Shown one piece after another: positions 1-8,926 of a DNA stretch of 9,984 bases (position 1 is the stretch's first letter; each line of letters opens with the position of its first letter). The position numbers and the translations under genes are program-made. This stretch comes from an uncultured Collinsella sp. (GTDB lineage Bacteria > Actinomycetota > Coriobacteriia > Coriobacteriales > Coriobacteriaceae): positions 1-9,984 of the forward strand of contig URWS01000028.1 of assembly GCA_900551605.1 (NCBI GenBank), given 5' to 3'. Below the pieces are notes generated by a model. It saw only the letters and a program-made list of their open reading frames with translations. It had not been told where the DNA came from and ran no database searches.

Positions 1-46
1 AGATTCGCCTTAGTCTCGTGGGCTCGGAGATGTGTATAAGAGACAG
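1..46 (+). other. Nextera i7-side sequencing adapter (artefact)
   Basis: This is library adapter, not genome. Bases 28-46 are the 19-base Tn5 mosaic end (AGATGTGTATAAGAGACAG). Bases 13-27 are the Nextera read-2 primer part GTCTCGTGGGCTCGG. Bases 5-12 (TCGCCTTA) match the N701 index in primer orientation, and bases 1-4 are the end of the P7 arm. Genomic sequence starts at 47. Coding predictions that run into this block are artefacts over these bases. Confidence 0.98.
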
Positions 47-2067
<2,021 letters not shown>

Positions 2068-2078
2068 CGTACCTGTCC

Positions 2079-2166
2079 GGGCCCGCCCCACGCTCTTTCT
2101 CCCTCACTGGTCCTCGCGCTTCGCGCTGCGGGATCGTTCGAGAGAAAGGGCTTCCGGGGCGGGCCC
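2079..2166. repeat. Large nested inverted repeat in the 3' spacer of the ATPase gene
   Basis: The outer arms GGGCCCGCCCC (2079-2089) and GGGGCGGGCCC (2156-2166) are perfect 11-base reverse complements. Inside them, GCTCTTTCTC (2092-2101) pairs with GAGAAAGGGC (2142-2151), with one G-T wobble. A small GCGC-TTC-GCGC hairpin sits at the tip (2116-2126). Together they could fold into an 88-base interrupted stem in the mRNA. No T run follows, so it is not a standard intrinsic terminator by itself. It could be an mRNA-stabilising 3' structure, a small RNA or a copy of a dispersed intergenic repeat; the window holds only one copy. Confidence 0.7.
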
Positions 2167-2226
2167 TGCGGTATCCTTGCTGGCTTTTCTCCCGCGCGGA
2201 TGATAAAGGGCTGAGGGAAAGTTTGT

Positions 2227-2260
2227 GAGCTGGTCGGGCTTTGCCCGGCCAGCTCTTTTT
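2227..2260 (+). terminator. Intrinsic terminator after the Ca2+-ATPase gene
   Basis: A 13-bp stem forms between GAGCTGGTCGGGC (2227-2239) and GCCCGGCCAGCTC (2243-2255), with one wobble pair. The loop is three bases (TTT), followed directly by five T (2256-2260). This is a textbook rho-independent terminator for forward transcription. It lies between the ATPase and rsgA, so it separates the two transcripts. It also rules out translation of rsgA from the GTG at 2225. Confidence 0.92.
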
Positions 2261-2270
2261 GATTTAAAAT
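2241..2270 (+). promoter_or_regulatory. Possible rsgA promoter
   Basis: A TAAAAT hexamer (2265-2270) resembles a -10 box, with TTGCCC (2241-2246) 18 bases upstream as a poor -35. It is the only AT-rich patch between the terminator and the rsgA start, 38 bases before the GTG. The -35 would lie inside the terminator arm, so the element is speculative; the need for a promoter after a strong terminator is the main support. Confidence 0.35.
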
Positions 2271-2297
2271 ACCTGCTCAGTTGTGATTTGTGGTGCT

Positions 2298-2303
2298 GGG
2301 AGG
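2298..2303 (+). promoter_or_regulatory. Ribosome binding site deciding the rsgA start
   Basis: GGGAGG at 2298-2303 lies five bases before the GTG at 2309. No comparable site precedes the in-frame GTG at 2225, which falls at the edge of the upstream terminator. This sets the start at 2309. Confidence 0.8.
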
Positions 2304-2308
2304 CGCTT

Positions 2309-3493
2309 GTGGGCAAGGCTAAGGCTAAGGCGAAGAAAAAGACGACGGGGGCGCGGGCTAAGCGTGATCGTCGTCGGAAGCTCGCGACCGAGGCTCCCGT
2401 ATCTGCTGAGGAGCTGCTGGCAAGCGTGCCGGGGCTTGACGCGCTGCAGGACGTTCCGGCGTTTGATGACCTGCCAGTCGATGAAACCCAGCAGACTGCC
2501 TTTGATGATTTCTGCGCACATGCCGAGGAGCCCGAGCAGATGCGGCTGGGTGCCGTGGTGCGCTTGGATCGCGGGTTTCCGCTGGTGGCGACTGCCGACG
2601 ACACCTTCCGCGCCGAGCATGCCGTGGGGTTTGCCAAGTCGCGCGGCGAGGACGAGGTCCTGTTGCCTGCCGTGGGCGACCGTGTGGCGGTGCGCCGCGC
2701 TCCCGGGCACGATATGGGCGTGATTGAGTGCGTGCTGCCGCGCCGTACGAGCTTTGAGCGTTGGCGCGGCCGTGCCCGTGGAGGGCGCCAGGTGCTCTGC
2801 TCCAACGTGGATAGCGTGCTAATCGTGCAGGCGCTCGGTGCCGGTGAGGTGCTGCTCGACCGCGTGGCGCGCTCGCTGGTGTTGGCGCTCGACTGCGATG
2901 CCGAACCGGTGGTGGTGCTCACCAAAGCTGATCGCTGCGATGCCGAGGAGCTCGAGCGCGATCTGGACCGCGTGCGCCGCCTGGTGGGTCCGGACGTGCG
3001 CGTGATCGTGACGTCCTCTGCCGAGGGGCGCGGCCTGGACGAGGTTCGTTCCTGCGTGCCTGCCGGGAGCTGCGCCATGATTCTGGGCGAGTCGGGTGCC
3101 GGCAAGTCGACGCTGCTCAATGCGCTGCTGGGCCACGATACGTTGGCGACTGGCGGTGTGCGCGAACGCGACGACCAGGGCCGTCACACTACCGTCGCGC
3201 GCGTGATGGTGGCACTGCCGGGCGACGCCGGCGTGATCGCCGATGCCCCGGGCCTGCGCAGCTTACCGCTCGTGGGTCACGAGCGGGGTCTGGCGCGCGC
3301 CTTCCCCGAGATTGTCGAGGCATCGCGCGCGTGCCGGTTTGGCGATTGCACGCATACCCATGAGCCGGGTTGTGCCGTTCGCGAGGCCGAGGACGCCGGG
3401 CAGATCGACAGCCTGCGTTTGGAAACGTTCCAAAACCTGGCGTCATCCATGCGCGTGAGTGCTCAAATGCTCGATCCCGATGTCCACCTGTAA
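2309..3493 (+). CDS. rsgA: Ribosome small subunit-dependent GTPase A (RsgA/YjeQ/YloQ)
   Basis: This is a cytoplasmic, circularly permuted GTPase that helps late maturation of the 30S ribosomal subunit. The protein is 394 residues from the GTG at 2309. The first ~25 residues are very basic (Lys/Arg rich), as in other RsgA proteins, and an acidic linker runs to about residue 75. An OB-fold region (about 78-150) follows. The GTPase motifs come in the permuted order G4-G1-G3: T-K-A-D at 205-208, G-E-S-G-A-G-K-S at 260-267, D-A-P-G at 312-315. The C-terminal zinc site has Cys342, Cys347, His349 and Cys355, the same 5-2-6 spacing as the E. coli protein. G4 is TKxD rather than NKxD, as in some Gram-positive members. 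The length is above the usual 290-350 because of the N-terminal extension. It is monocistronic, with terminators on both sides, and is probably constitutive. Confidence 0.96.
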   Translation: MGKAKAKAKKKTTGARAKRDRRRKLATEAPVSAEELLASVPGLDALQDVPAFDDLPVDETQQTAFDDFCAHAEEPEQMRLGAVVRLDRGFPLVATADDTFRAEHAVGFAKSRGEDEVLLPAVGDRVAVRRAPGHDMGVIECVLPRRTSFERWRGRARGGRQVLCSNVDSVLIVQALGAGEVLLDRVARSLVLALDCDAEPVVVLTKADRCDAEELERDLDRVRRLVGPDVRVIVTSSAEGRGLDEVRSCVPAGSCAMILGESGAGKSTLLNALLGHDTLATGGVRERDDQGRHTTVARVMVALPGDAGVIADAPGLRSLPLVGHERGLARAFPEIVEASRACRFGDCTHTHEPGCAVREAEDAGQIDSLRLETFQNLASSMRVSAQMLDPDVHL

Positions 3494-3510
3494 TTGATTT
3501 TTCCTATGAC

Positions 3511-3545
3511 AGCCGTCTTCCAACTGTTCGGGAGACGGCTTTTTT
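3511..3545 (+). terminator. Intrinsic terminator after rsgA
   Basis: AGCCGTCT (3511-3518) pairs perfectly with AGACGGCT (3533-3540). CC/GG adds to the stem beyond a one-base bulge, with a loop of about nine bases. The 3' arm runs into six T (3540-3545). It starts 17 bases after the rsgA stop, so it ends that transcript and isolates the pilus operon. Confidence 0.92.
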
Positions 3546-3583
3546 GCTGCGAAAAAGCCTCGAAACATGCAGTTTGCTGACGT

Positions 3584-3635
3584 GCTGACCAAAACCTTGC
3601 CACGAGCTTGACGGGCTGGTTAGTTTTTGGTCAGC
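3584..3635. repeat. 11-bp perfect inverted repeat upstream of the Tad operon
   Basis: GCTGACCAAAA (3584-3594) and TTTTGGTCAGC (3625-3635) are exact reverse complements around a 30-base centre. The centre can itself pair partly: CC 3595-3596 with GG 3618-3619, and GCC 3599-3601 with GGC 3614-3616. It ends seven bases before the TTGACA box at 3643. It may be a binding site for a dimeric regulator just upstream of the promoter, or a structured RNA from a more distal start. No T run follows in either direction, so a terminator is unlikely. Confidence 0.7.
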
Positions 3636-3642
3636 GATTGGT

Positions 3643-3671
3643 TTGACATCGAAAACCGAGATCGCGATTGC
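3643..3671 (+). promoter_or_regulatory. Probable Tad operon promoter (exact -35, weak -10)
   Basis: TTGACA at 3643-3648 is an exact sigma-70 type -35 hexamer. At 17-base spacing the -10 position reads GATTGC (3666-3671), a poor match to TATAAT. A strong -35 with a poor -10, next to an inverted repeat, suggests a promoter that needs an activator. The predicted leader to the first start codon would be about 70 bases. The site lies between the rsgA terminator and the first pilus gene, where an operon promoter is expected. Confidence 0.5.
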
Positions 3672-3687
3672 GCCGCTTTGCACTCTG

Positions 3688-3731
3688 ACCACCCAGACAA
3701 TGGTGGTACGGGCATTCGCCCGGCACTGCCA
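3688..3731 (+). promoter_or_regulatory. Two mutually exclusive hairpins in the cpaB leader
   Basis: The block GGTGGT (3702-3707) can pair upstream with ACCACC (3688-3693; 6 bp perfect, 8-base loop). It can instead form part of a longer downstream hairpin spanning 3701-3731. That hairpin has TGGTGGT (3701-3707) against 3725-3731 with two wobble pairs, and CGGGC (3709-3713) against GCCCG (3718-3722) around an ATTC loop. The two folds cannot coexist. The second ends three bases before the ribosome binding site at 3734. This is a possible RNA switch or translation-tuning element; function is inference only. Confidence 0.4.
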
Positions 3732-3733
3732 TG

Positions 3734-3740
3734 AGAGGAG
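3734..3740 (+). promoter_or_regulatory. Ribosome binding site deciding the cpaB start
   Basis: AGAGGAG (3734-3740) is five bases upstream of the GTG at 3746. The in-frame ATG at 3731 overlaps this site and has no ribosome binding site of its own, so GTG 3746 is preferred. Confidence 0.8.
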
Positions 3741-3745
3741 CGGCC

Positions 3746-4405
3746 GTGAACAAGAGCAAGCGCATCGCCATCAGTCTGGTCGCGGGCGTGCTCGCTGCGC
3801 TGCTCTGCATGGTTTACGGCTCGTCGATTCGCTCGCAAGCCGAACAGGTCCAGGCTGAGACCTTGGCCAAGTACGGTGGCGATCGCGCCGAGGTATGCGT
3901 CGCGGCGCGCGATATCGATGTGGGCGAGACCCTCGATGAGACCAATGTCATAACCCAGGAATGGCTGACGAGTCTGCTGCCGCGTGACGCGGCGACCGAG
4001 CTGCGCCAGGTGCGCGGCGACGTGACGACTTCGCGTATTCCCAAAAACGCCGTGATCTGCAATGTCTACACCAAGGCCGAGAGCCACAAGCTCGAGGTGC
4101 CTAAGGGCAAGGTCGCCGTTTCGGTGGCGGTCGATGCCGAGCACTCGGTCGGCGGTGCTACGGGCGTGGGCAGCTACGTGGATGTGTATGTGCAAAAAGA
4201 CGGCGTAACCGATCGACTGTGCGGCGCGTACGTGATCGATACCAGTGAGGATTCCGGTGCCACGCGCGAGGGCAAGATCGAATGGGTGACGCTGGCGGCT
4301 GACCCCGAAGACGTCAAGGAACTGCTGGGAGCCTCGGGCAAGGGAACGGTCAGCTTGACGATTCCCGCCACGGCGCGCGGCAAAAAGAGCGGAGGCGACG
4401 AGTGA
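3746..4405 (+). CDS. cpaB: CpaB/RcpC-like SAF-domain pilus assembly protein
   Basis: This is a 219-residue membrane-anchored protein of the Tad/Flp pilus machine. A short basic N-terminus (N-K-S-K-R) precedes one membrane helix at about 6-25, leaving the rest outside the cell. A SAF-like domain spans about 48-110, with the typical A-A-R-D-I-D-V-G-E-T-L entry. A CpaB C-terminal region (about 115-208) includes V-G-S-Y-V-D-V-Y-V and a V-T-L-A-A-D-P-E segment typical of the family. In Gram-negative bacteria CpaB works with the secretin; here, with no secretin in view, it may act in the cell wall or at the pilus base. It is the first gene of the operon. Its TGA stop overlaps the ATG of the next gene by one base. 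The family call is firm; the exact role in Gram-positives is not established. Confidence 0.85.
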   Translation: MNKSKRIAISLVAGVLAALLCMVYGSSIRSQAEQVQAETLAKYGGDRAEVCVAARDIDVGETLDETNVITQEWLTSLLPRDAATELRQVRGDVTTSRIPKNAVICNVYTKAESHKLEVPKGKVAVSVAVDAEHSVGGATGVGSYVDVYVQKDGVTDRLCGAYVIDTSEDSGATREGKIEWVTLAADPEDVKELLGASGKGTVSLTIPATARGKKSGGDE

Positions 4406-6054
4406 TGAAGGCGATCTGGCTTGCGTGCTGCGCGTGCGGCGATTACGGGCTGTTGCAGCGGGAAGTCGAGGGCCGTGATACGGGTGCACAGGTGCTTCGC
4501 GTGGGTGACCTGGACGGGCTGGTTTCCATGGCGCGGGCGTTTCCGTCGCGCCGCGGAGCTGCCATCATCGCGGCGTCTCTGTTTGATACCGAAGATGTGC
4601 GCAAGACTGTTGCGCGCCTGACGGCCGAAGGCCGCGTGAGTCGCGTGGTCGTGTTGATAGAAGCACTCGATCCGTCGGATATCGAGGGGCTGTTTCGCGC
4701 AGGGGCGACCGAGGTCATCGCTGCGCACAGTATATGCGGCAACGGGCGAGCGGGCGAGGGAGCGGTTGATTCCGATCGGCGCATGACGATTGAGCCCGAT
4801 GCTTTTGTTGATAGGGAACCCGGGGCGCCTCGCGCTACAAGAGGCCCGCGTGTTGATGATTATGGAAAAGCGGAAGCCGAGCATGGTCGGCGCCCCCGGA
4901 ACCCCCTTGTATACGATGACGCTGGAGGACCGGCGCAGCATGCTGGCGACTCCCCGGCTGTAGATATGGGATACGTGCGCGGCGTGAATCTGGCGGATGA
5001 ACTCGACGAAGTTGAGGGCTTTGCCGGGTGCGGCGAGTTGTCGCTGATGCAGCATGAGCAGATTGCGCAGAACGAGCCTGCCTCGCAGACCGAACAAGCC
5101 GCCATGCCGGCTTGGACGCAGCGTGTAGTTGCGGCGGGGGAGACGGGGACGCTGTCACCGACGCCCGCCCCGCCGCCTCCGATGCCGCCGGCAGACGCTG
5201 CCGCTTCGCCGCATCGAGCTCCGGTCATCTGCGCCATTTCGGGTTCGGGCGGTTGCGGCAAGTCGACGATCGTTGCCACCATGGCACACACATCGTCGCT
5301 GTTGGGCTTGCGTGCCGCCGTGCTCGACCTGGACCTGATGTTTGGAAACCTTTACGACTTGTTAGGCGTCGATGCTCCGCACGATATGGCGGCACTTATC
5401 GAGCCGTCGGCGGCGGGCACGCTCACCGAGCCGGATATCGTGGCCGCATCGATGCGCGTCGCCCCGGGCGTTACGCTCTGGGGTCCCGTCGCGGCGCCCG
5501 AGCAAGCTGAGCTCATGGCACGTCCGGTGGAGCTGCTGCTCGATGTCCTGCGTCGCGAATCCGACGTGGTCTTTATCGATACCTCGGTCTTTTGGGGCGA
5601 TGCCGTGGCGGCTGCGGTGGCGGCGAGCGACCGTTGCCTGGTCGTTGGCGATGCGGCGGTGTCGTCCGCGACATCGGCGTCGCGCGTCATTGAACTGGCA
5701 AGTCGAGTAGGTGTGCCGCGCACGCGCATGAGCGCCGTGTTCAACCGGTTCGGTGCGCGCGGGGCAGACGAGGACGTCGCCATGCGCTTTGAGATTGCCT
5801 GTGCGTTGAGCTCCAAGATTCGTATCGCCGATGGCGGGCAGGATCTCGCCGCGCTCATGGCGTTTGGGCGCGCCGACGAGGCAGTGGGTCAGACGAGCGC
5901 TTTTGCGACCAGCGTGCGCGAGGCCACGCGCGAGATGCTCGTGGAACTGGGGTGCGCCGTCGGCCCTTGGAGCGATATAGTCGCCGACCGTGCAACGCGT
6001 ACCGAACGCCCGCGTATCCGCCTTCCCTGGTCGCGCGAGGGTGATCAGCGATGA
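4405..6054 (+). CDS. tadZ: TadZ/CpaE-like ParA-family pilus localisation ATPase
   Basis: This is a cytoplasmic MinD/ParA-like protein that in other bacteria places the Tad secretion system at its cell-surface site. It has 549 residues from ATG 4405; GTG 4402 is an alternative, and GGAGG at 4391-4395 serves either. The N-terminal ~105 residues look like the receiver-like domain of CpaE. A long linker (about 110-272) is rich in Ala, Pro and charged residues, with a Pro run near its end, and is probably disordered. The ATPase domain starts with a Walker A loop G-S-G-G-C-G-K-S-T at 280-288, where the usual ParA signature Lys is Ser281. D-L-D at 308-310 and a Walker B-like D-V-V-F-I-D at 387-392 follow. 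It is longer than most TadZ proteins (about 350-420) because of the linker. It overlaps the next gene by four bases (ATGA). Confidence 0.85.
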   Translation: MKAIWLACCACGDYGLLQREVEGRDTGAQVLRVGDLDGLVSMARAFPSRRGAAIIAASLFDTEDVRKTVARLTAEGRVSRVVVLIEALDPSDIEGLFRAGATEVIAAHSICGNGRAGEGAVDSDRRMTIEPDAFVDREPGAPRATRGPRVDDYGKAEAEHGRRPRNPLVYDDAGGPAQHAGDSPAVDMGYVRGVNLADELDEVEGFAGCGELSLMQHEQIAQNEPASQTEQAAMPAWTQRVVAAGETGTLSPTPAPPPPMPPADAAASPHRAPVICAISGSGGCGKSTIVATMAHTSSLLGLRAAVLDLDLMFGNLYDLLGVDAPHDMAALIEPSAAGTLTEPDIVAASMRVAPGVTLWGPVAAPEQAELMARPVELLLDVLRRESDVVFIDTSVFWGDAVAAAVAASDRCLVVGDAAVSSATSASRVIELASRVGVPRTRMSAVFNRFGARGADEDVAMRFEIACALSSKIRIADGGQDLAALMAFGRADEAVGQTSAFATSVREATREMLVELGCAVGPWSDIVADRATRTERPRIRLPWSREGDQR

Positions 6055-7379
6055 GCCTGCAAACGAGGATTAAGGCTGCCGGCGCTGCAGCGGCGGCAGC
6101 TCCTGTAGATGCGGGGCGTCGCCGCGCGGTGAAACGACGCACTAAGCGCGCCGTGATGGACCGCATGGGTTACGACGAAGTGGCGCGTATCAGCGCCTAT
6201 ATCGACCCGGTACTTGCCCGCTCGGAATTGCGTCCCGCGGTGGAGGCGGCGCTCAATGTTGAGGAGCCGACCGATCTCGCGACGCCCGAGCGCGAGACCA
6301 TCATCGACGAGATTTTGGATGACGTGGTGGGCTTGGGGCCGTTGCAGCCGCTCATCGAGGACGACACCGTTACCGAGATCATGATCAACGGCTGCCGCTC
6401 GGCCTTCTTTGAACGCGGCGGCGTCTTGTACCCCATCGAGCATGCGTTTGAGGATGATGAGCAGATCCGTGTGCTTATCGACCGCATCATCTCGCCACTT
6501 GGCCGCCGTATCGACGAGCGCAGCCCCATCGTCAACGCCCGCCTCAAAACGGGCTATCGCGTCAACGCGGTGATTCCGCCTGTGGCGATTGACGGACCGA
6601 TTCTCACCATCCGAAAGTTCTCGGACCGCATCTGCTCGCTGGACGAGCTTGTGGGGCTGGGGTCGCTGCCGCTTTGGTATGCGCAGCTGCTGTCATGCGC
6701 GGTGTCGCTGAGGCAGGACCTGGCGGTTGCGGGAGGCACGGGATCTGGTAAGACCACCCTGCTCAACGCGTTGTCATGCGAGATTTCCACCGGCGAGCGC
6801 ATCGTGACGATCGAGGACTCTGCCGAGCTCAAGTTTGCGCATCATCCACACGTGGTGCGTCTAGAGGCGCGCGAGGCTTCAATTGAGGGCGAGGGCGCGG
6901 TGACGATCCGCGACCTGGTGACCAATGCCCTGCGCATGCGCCCCGACCGCATCGTGGTGGGTGAGGTGCGCGGTGCTGAGTGCTGCGACATGTTGCAGGC
7001 CATGAACACGGGCCACGACGGGTCGCTCACCACACTTCATGCGGGCTCAGAACAGGAGACCGTGGTGCGTCTGACGTTGCTTGCACGTTATGGCATCGAT
7101 CTGCCGAGCGAGCTCATCGAGGAGCAGATTGCCATGGCGCTCGACGGCATCGTGATGTCCGAGCGCCACGCCGATGGCAGGCGCTTCGTCTCCTCGTATT
7201 CGGGGGTGCGTCGCGCCGCGTCGGGCGGCGTAGAGCTCGAGCGCTATGTGACTTTCGATGCCGCCGAGCGCACCTGGACGCTTGACCGCGAGCCGCCGTT
7301 TATCGCAGAAGGCCTGCGGTCGGGGACGCTCACACAAGAGGAGGTGGACGAATGGAGGTCGCTGTGCCCCTCGTCGTAG
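6051..7379 (+). CDS. tadA: TadA/CpaF pilus assembly ATPase (type II/IV secretion family)
   Basis: This is the hexameric ATPase that powers Flp pilus assembly at the cytoplasmic face of the membrane. The 442-residue protein has a complete set of family motifs. The N-terminal domain is about 25-190. Walker [10 protein letters not shown] is at 228-236 (Lys234), the Asp box I-E-D-S-A-E-L at 254-260, and Walker B V-V-G-E-V-R-G ends at 308 with Glu305. The His box [10 protein letters not shown] is at 321-330. The length is normal for CpaF. The start ATG overlaps the tadZ stop as ATGA, so translation is coupled. The 3' end overlaps tadB by 28 bases. cpaF is an equally valid name. Confidence 0.96.
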   Translation: MSLQTRIKAAGAAAAAAPVDAGRRRAVKRRTKRAVMDRMGYDEVARISAYIDPVLARSELRPAVEAALNVEEPTDLATPERETIIDEILDDVVGLGPLQPLIEDDTVTEIMINGCRSAFFERGGVLYPIEHAFEDDEQIRVLIDRIISPLGRRIDERSPIVNARLKTGYRVNAVIPPVAIDGPILTIRKFSDRICSLDELVGLGSLPLWYAQLLSCAVSLRQDLAVAGGTGSGKTTLLNALSCEISTGERIVTIEDSAELKFAHHPHVVRLEAREASIEGEGAVTIRDLVTNALRMRPDRIVVGEVRGAECCDMLQAMNTGHDGSLTTLHAGSEQETVVRLTLLARYGIDLPSELIEEQIAMALDGIVMSERHADGRRFVSSYSGVRRAASGGVELERYVTFDAAERTWTLDREPPFIAEGLRSGTLTQEEVDEWRSLCPSS

Positions 7380-8278
7380 GGGGTTTGGCAGGGTTTTCTG
7401 TCGCGACGGCGTGCGGGGCGGAACCTCGTGTGCCGCAGGTGCCGCCGGCGGAGCTGGCGCGTCAGGCGCTCGAGACGGTGGCAGAGAAACTGCCGCGTGA
7501 GCTGGTGGAAAACGATCTGCTGAAAAAGATCGCCCGTTCGTGGGCATCGCTGGCTCCGGCGCATCGCCTTGGCCTCGTGATCGAAGATGCTTCGGGGCGT
7601 TTGGCGTTTCTGCTGCTCTCGAGCGGTGTCTGCTGCATTTTACTAACGATGGTGTCGTTATCGCCCCTCGGATTTGCCTTGGGACTTGTTGCTCCGATTG
7701 CCGTTGGCGCCGCTCGGGATGGCTTTGAGAGCCGGCGCGAGCAACACGATGCAGAAGAGGCCATGCCCGAGGCGTTTACCGCACTTTCCATGTCGCTTGC
7801 CTCGGGACATTCGCTGGCTCAGGGCATGCGCTTTGTGGGCGCTCATGCGCAAGAACCGGTGCATACCGAGTTTTTGCGGGTGGCGGCGGCGATCGATTGC
7901 GGCATCTCGGCGACCGACGCGCTCGATGACTTGCTCGTGCGCATCGACGCCCCCGGTCTTTCGCTTGTGACCTTGGCGCTTAAGGTGTCACAGCGCACCG
8001 GCGCTCCGCTTGCCGACTTACTGTCCGAGGCGTCGAGCATGGTGGGGGAGCGCATTGAGCTCAAGCGCCGCCTAGATGTTAAGACGTCGCAGGCCCGCAT
8101 GTCTGCGCATATGGTCGCGGCGATGCCGACGGGCATGTGCGCGGTGTTGGCGCTGCTTTCGGCAGATTTTCGTCGCGGTCTTGCGACGCCTGCCGGCGCG
8201 GGCGCTGTGGTGCTGGGTCTTGCCCTCAACGCCGTTGCCCTGGTGGTTATCAGGCGCATTATGCGGGTGGAGCTATGA
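7352..8278 (+). CDS. tadB: TadB-like inner-membrane platform protein (T2SSF domain)
   Basis: This is a polytopic membrane protein that forms, with TadC, the platform on which TadA acts to assemble pilin. It has 308 residues. A hydrophobic N-terminal segment is at 4-20, membrane helices at about 83-102 and 104-121, and a type II secretion F domain at about 137-265 with the usual small-residue S-L-A-S-G-H-S-L turn. Two C-terminal helices lie near 252-270 and 281-301. The start is well set: AGGAGG (7339-7344) lies seven bases before the ATG, although the gene overlaps tadA by 28 bases. The stop overlaps the tadC start as ATGA. Confidence 0.9.
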   Translation: MEVAVPLVVGGLAGFSVATACGAEPRVPQVPPAELARQALETVAEKLPRELVENDLLKKIARSWASLAPAHRLGLVIEDASGRLAFLLLSSGVCCILLTMVSLSPLGFALGLVAPIAVGAARDGFESRREQHDAEEAMPEAFTALSMSLASGHSLAQGMRFVGAHAQEPVHTEFLRVAAAIDCGISATDALDDLLVRIDAPGLSLVTLALKVSQRTGAPLADLLSEASSMVGERIELKRRLDVKTSQARMSAHMVAAMPTGMCAVLALLSADFRRGLATPAGAGAVVLGLALNAVALVVIRRIMRVEL

Positions 8279-8916
8279 GCGCCCCGGTTGCAGTTGCGGC
8301 TTGCCTGTGCGCTCTGAGTGTATTTGTCGCGACGGGTTTGGATCGGGCGGATGCACGCAAGATCGCAGAGGCCTGCAAGCGCGAGGCGGTGCTGGTCGCT
8401 GCCGCGGGTCGCTCGGTGGTCGATGCTCTGACCGCGCGAATGAAGGGCGCGGTTGGAGCGGGCGGCCCGGCGCGAGTGTCGCTCGGCGAAGTGTCCGAGA
8501 TGATCGATGTTGTGCGCTTGGGTCTTTCGGCCGGTCTTTCGTTTGATGCGGCGCTTGAGATTTTCTGCGCCAACCGCCGGTCAGTGCTGGCTCTTCGACT
8601 TGAGCGGGCCTGCATGGCGTGGCAGGTGGGCGTGGGCACGCGTGAGGACGAGTTGTTGGCCGCCGCGCGCGACCTGGACGTGCGAGCGCTCGAGACCTTT
8701 GCCATCACGGTGGGACAGGCGCTCGCCCTGGGTGCCCCACTTGCCGAGACACTGGCCGCTCAAAGTCGCGAGATCCGTGCGGCTCATCGCGCCGCGGTCG
8801 AGCGCGAGATCGAGCGTGCGCCCGTCAAGCTGCTGATTCCCACCGGCACACTCATCTTGCCGGCGTTGCTTCTGTCCATATTGGGCCCGCTGTTGGGAGC
8901 AGGCGGGATGATGTAG
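8275..8916 (+). CDS. tadC: TadC-like inner-membrane platform protein (T2SSF domain)
   Basis: This is the second platform protein of the Tad machine. It has 213 residues from the ATG at 8275, which overlaps the tadB stop by four bases. The frame is open further upstream to 8137, but that part runs inside tadB and is rejected. A membrane helix is at about 3-20, the F domain at about 70-175 (G-L-S-A-G-L-S-F and G-A-P-L-A-E-T-L turns), and a final hydrophobic helix at 184-206 with the family-typical A-P-V-K-L-L-I-P entry. It is shorter than many TadC proteins (about 280-320), mainly before the F domain. The ribosome binding site is weak, consistent with coupling to tadB. Confidence 0.88.
   Translation: MSAPVAVAACLCALSVFVATGLDRADARKIAEACKREAVLVAAAGRSVVDALTARMKGAVGAGGPARVSLGEVSEMIDVVRLGLSAGLSFDAALEIFCANRRSVLALRLERACMAWQVGVGTREDELLAAARDLDVRALETFAITVGQALALGAPLAETLAAQSREIRAAHRAAVEREIERAPVKLLIPTGTLILPALLLSILGPLLGAGGMM
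8886..8907 (+). promoter_or_regulatory. Small hairpin at the tadC end, just before the flp ribosome site
   Basis: CCCGC (8886-8890) pairs with GCGGG (8903-8907), and TG/CA extend the stem past one bulged base around a seven-base loop. It lies within the last codons of tadC, nine bases before the flp ribosome binding site, with no T run. It could mark an mRNA processing or stability boundary that allows more pilin than machine. This is weak, as GC-rich coding DNA often gives such stems. Confidence 0.25.
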
Positions 8917-8926
8917 GGAGGAATAC

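Noticed and set aside
2079..2166. The nested inverted repeat as a second intrinsic terminator
   Set aside because: No T run follows the 3' arm, and a clear terminator lies 60 bases downstream.
2225..2308. Upstream GTG start for rsgA at 2225
   Set aside because: The added 28 codons run through the intrinsic terminator stem and T run, and a good ribosome site precedes GTG 2309.
2104..3120. 338-residue reverse open frame across the spacer and rsgA
   Set aside because: It is Ser/Arg-rich low-complexity, typical of an antisense shadow, and it crosses a terminator. The forward rsgA motifs are complete.
3731..3745. ATG 3731 as the cpaB start
   Set aside because: It overlaps the ribosome site that serves GTG 3746 and has no upstream site of its own.
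3620..5097. Reverse open frames of 289 and 307 residues opposite cpaB and tadZ
   Set aside because: No recognisable domain and no ribosome site noticed. The forward genes have family motifs and overlapping operon spacing.
8137..8274. N-terminal 46-residue extension of TadC from ATG 8137
   Set aside because: It lies wholly inside tadB in another frame and is Arg/Gly/Cys-rich. ATG 8275 gives the usual ATGA overlap and begins with a membrane helix.
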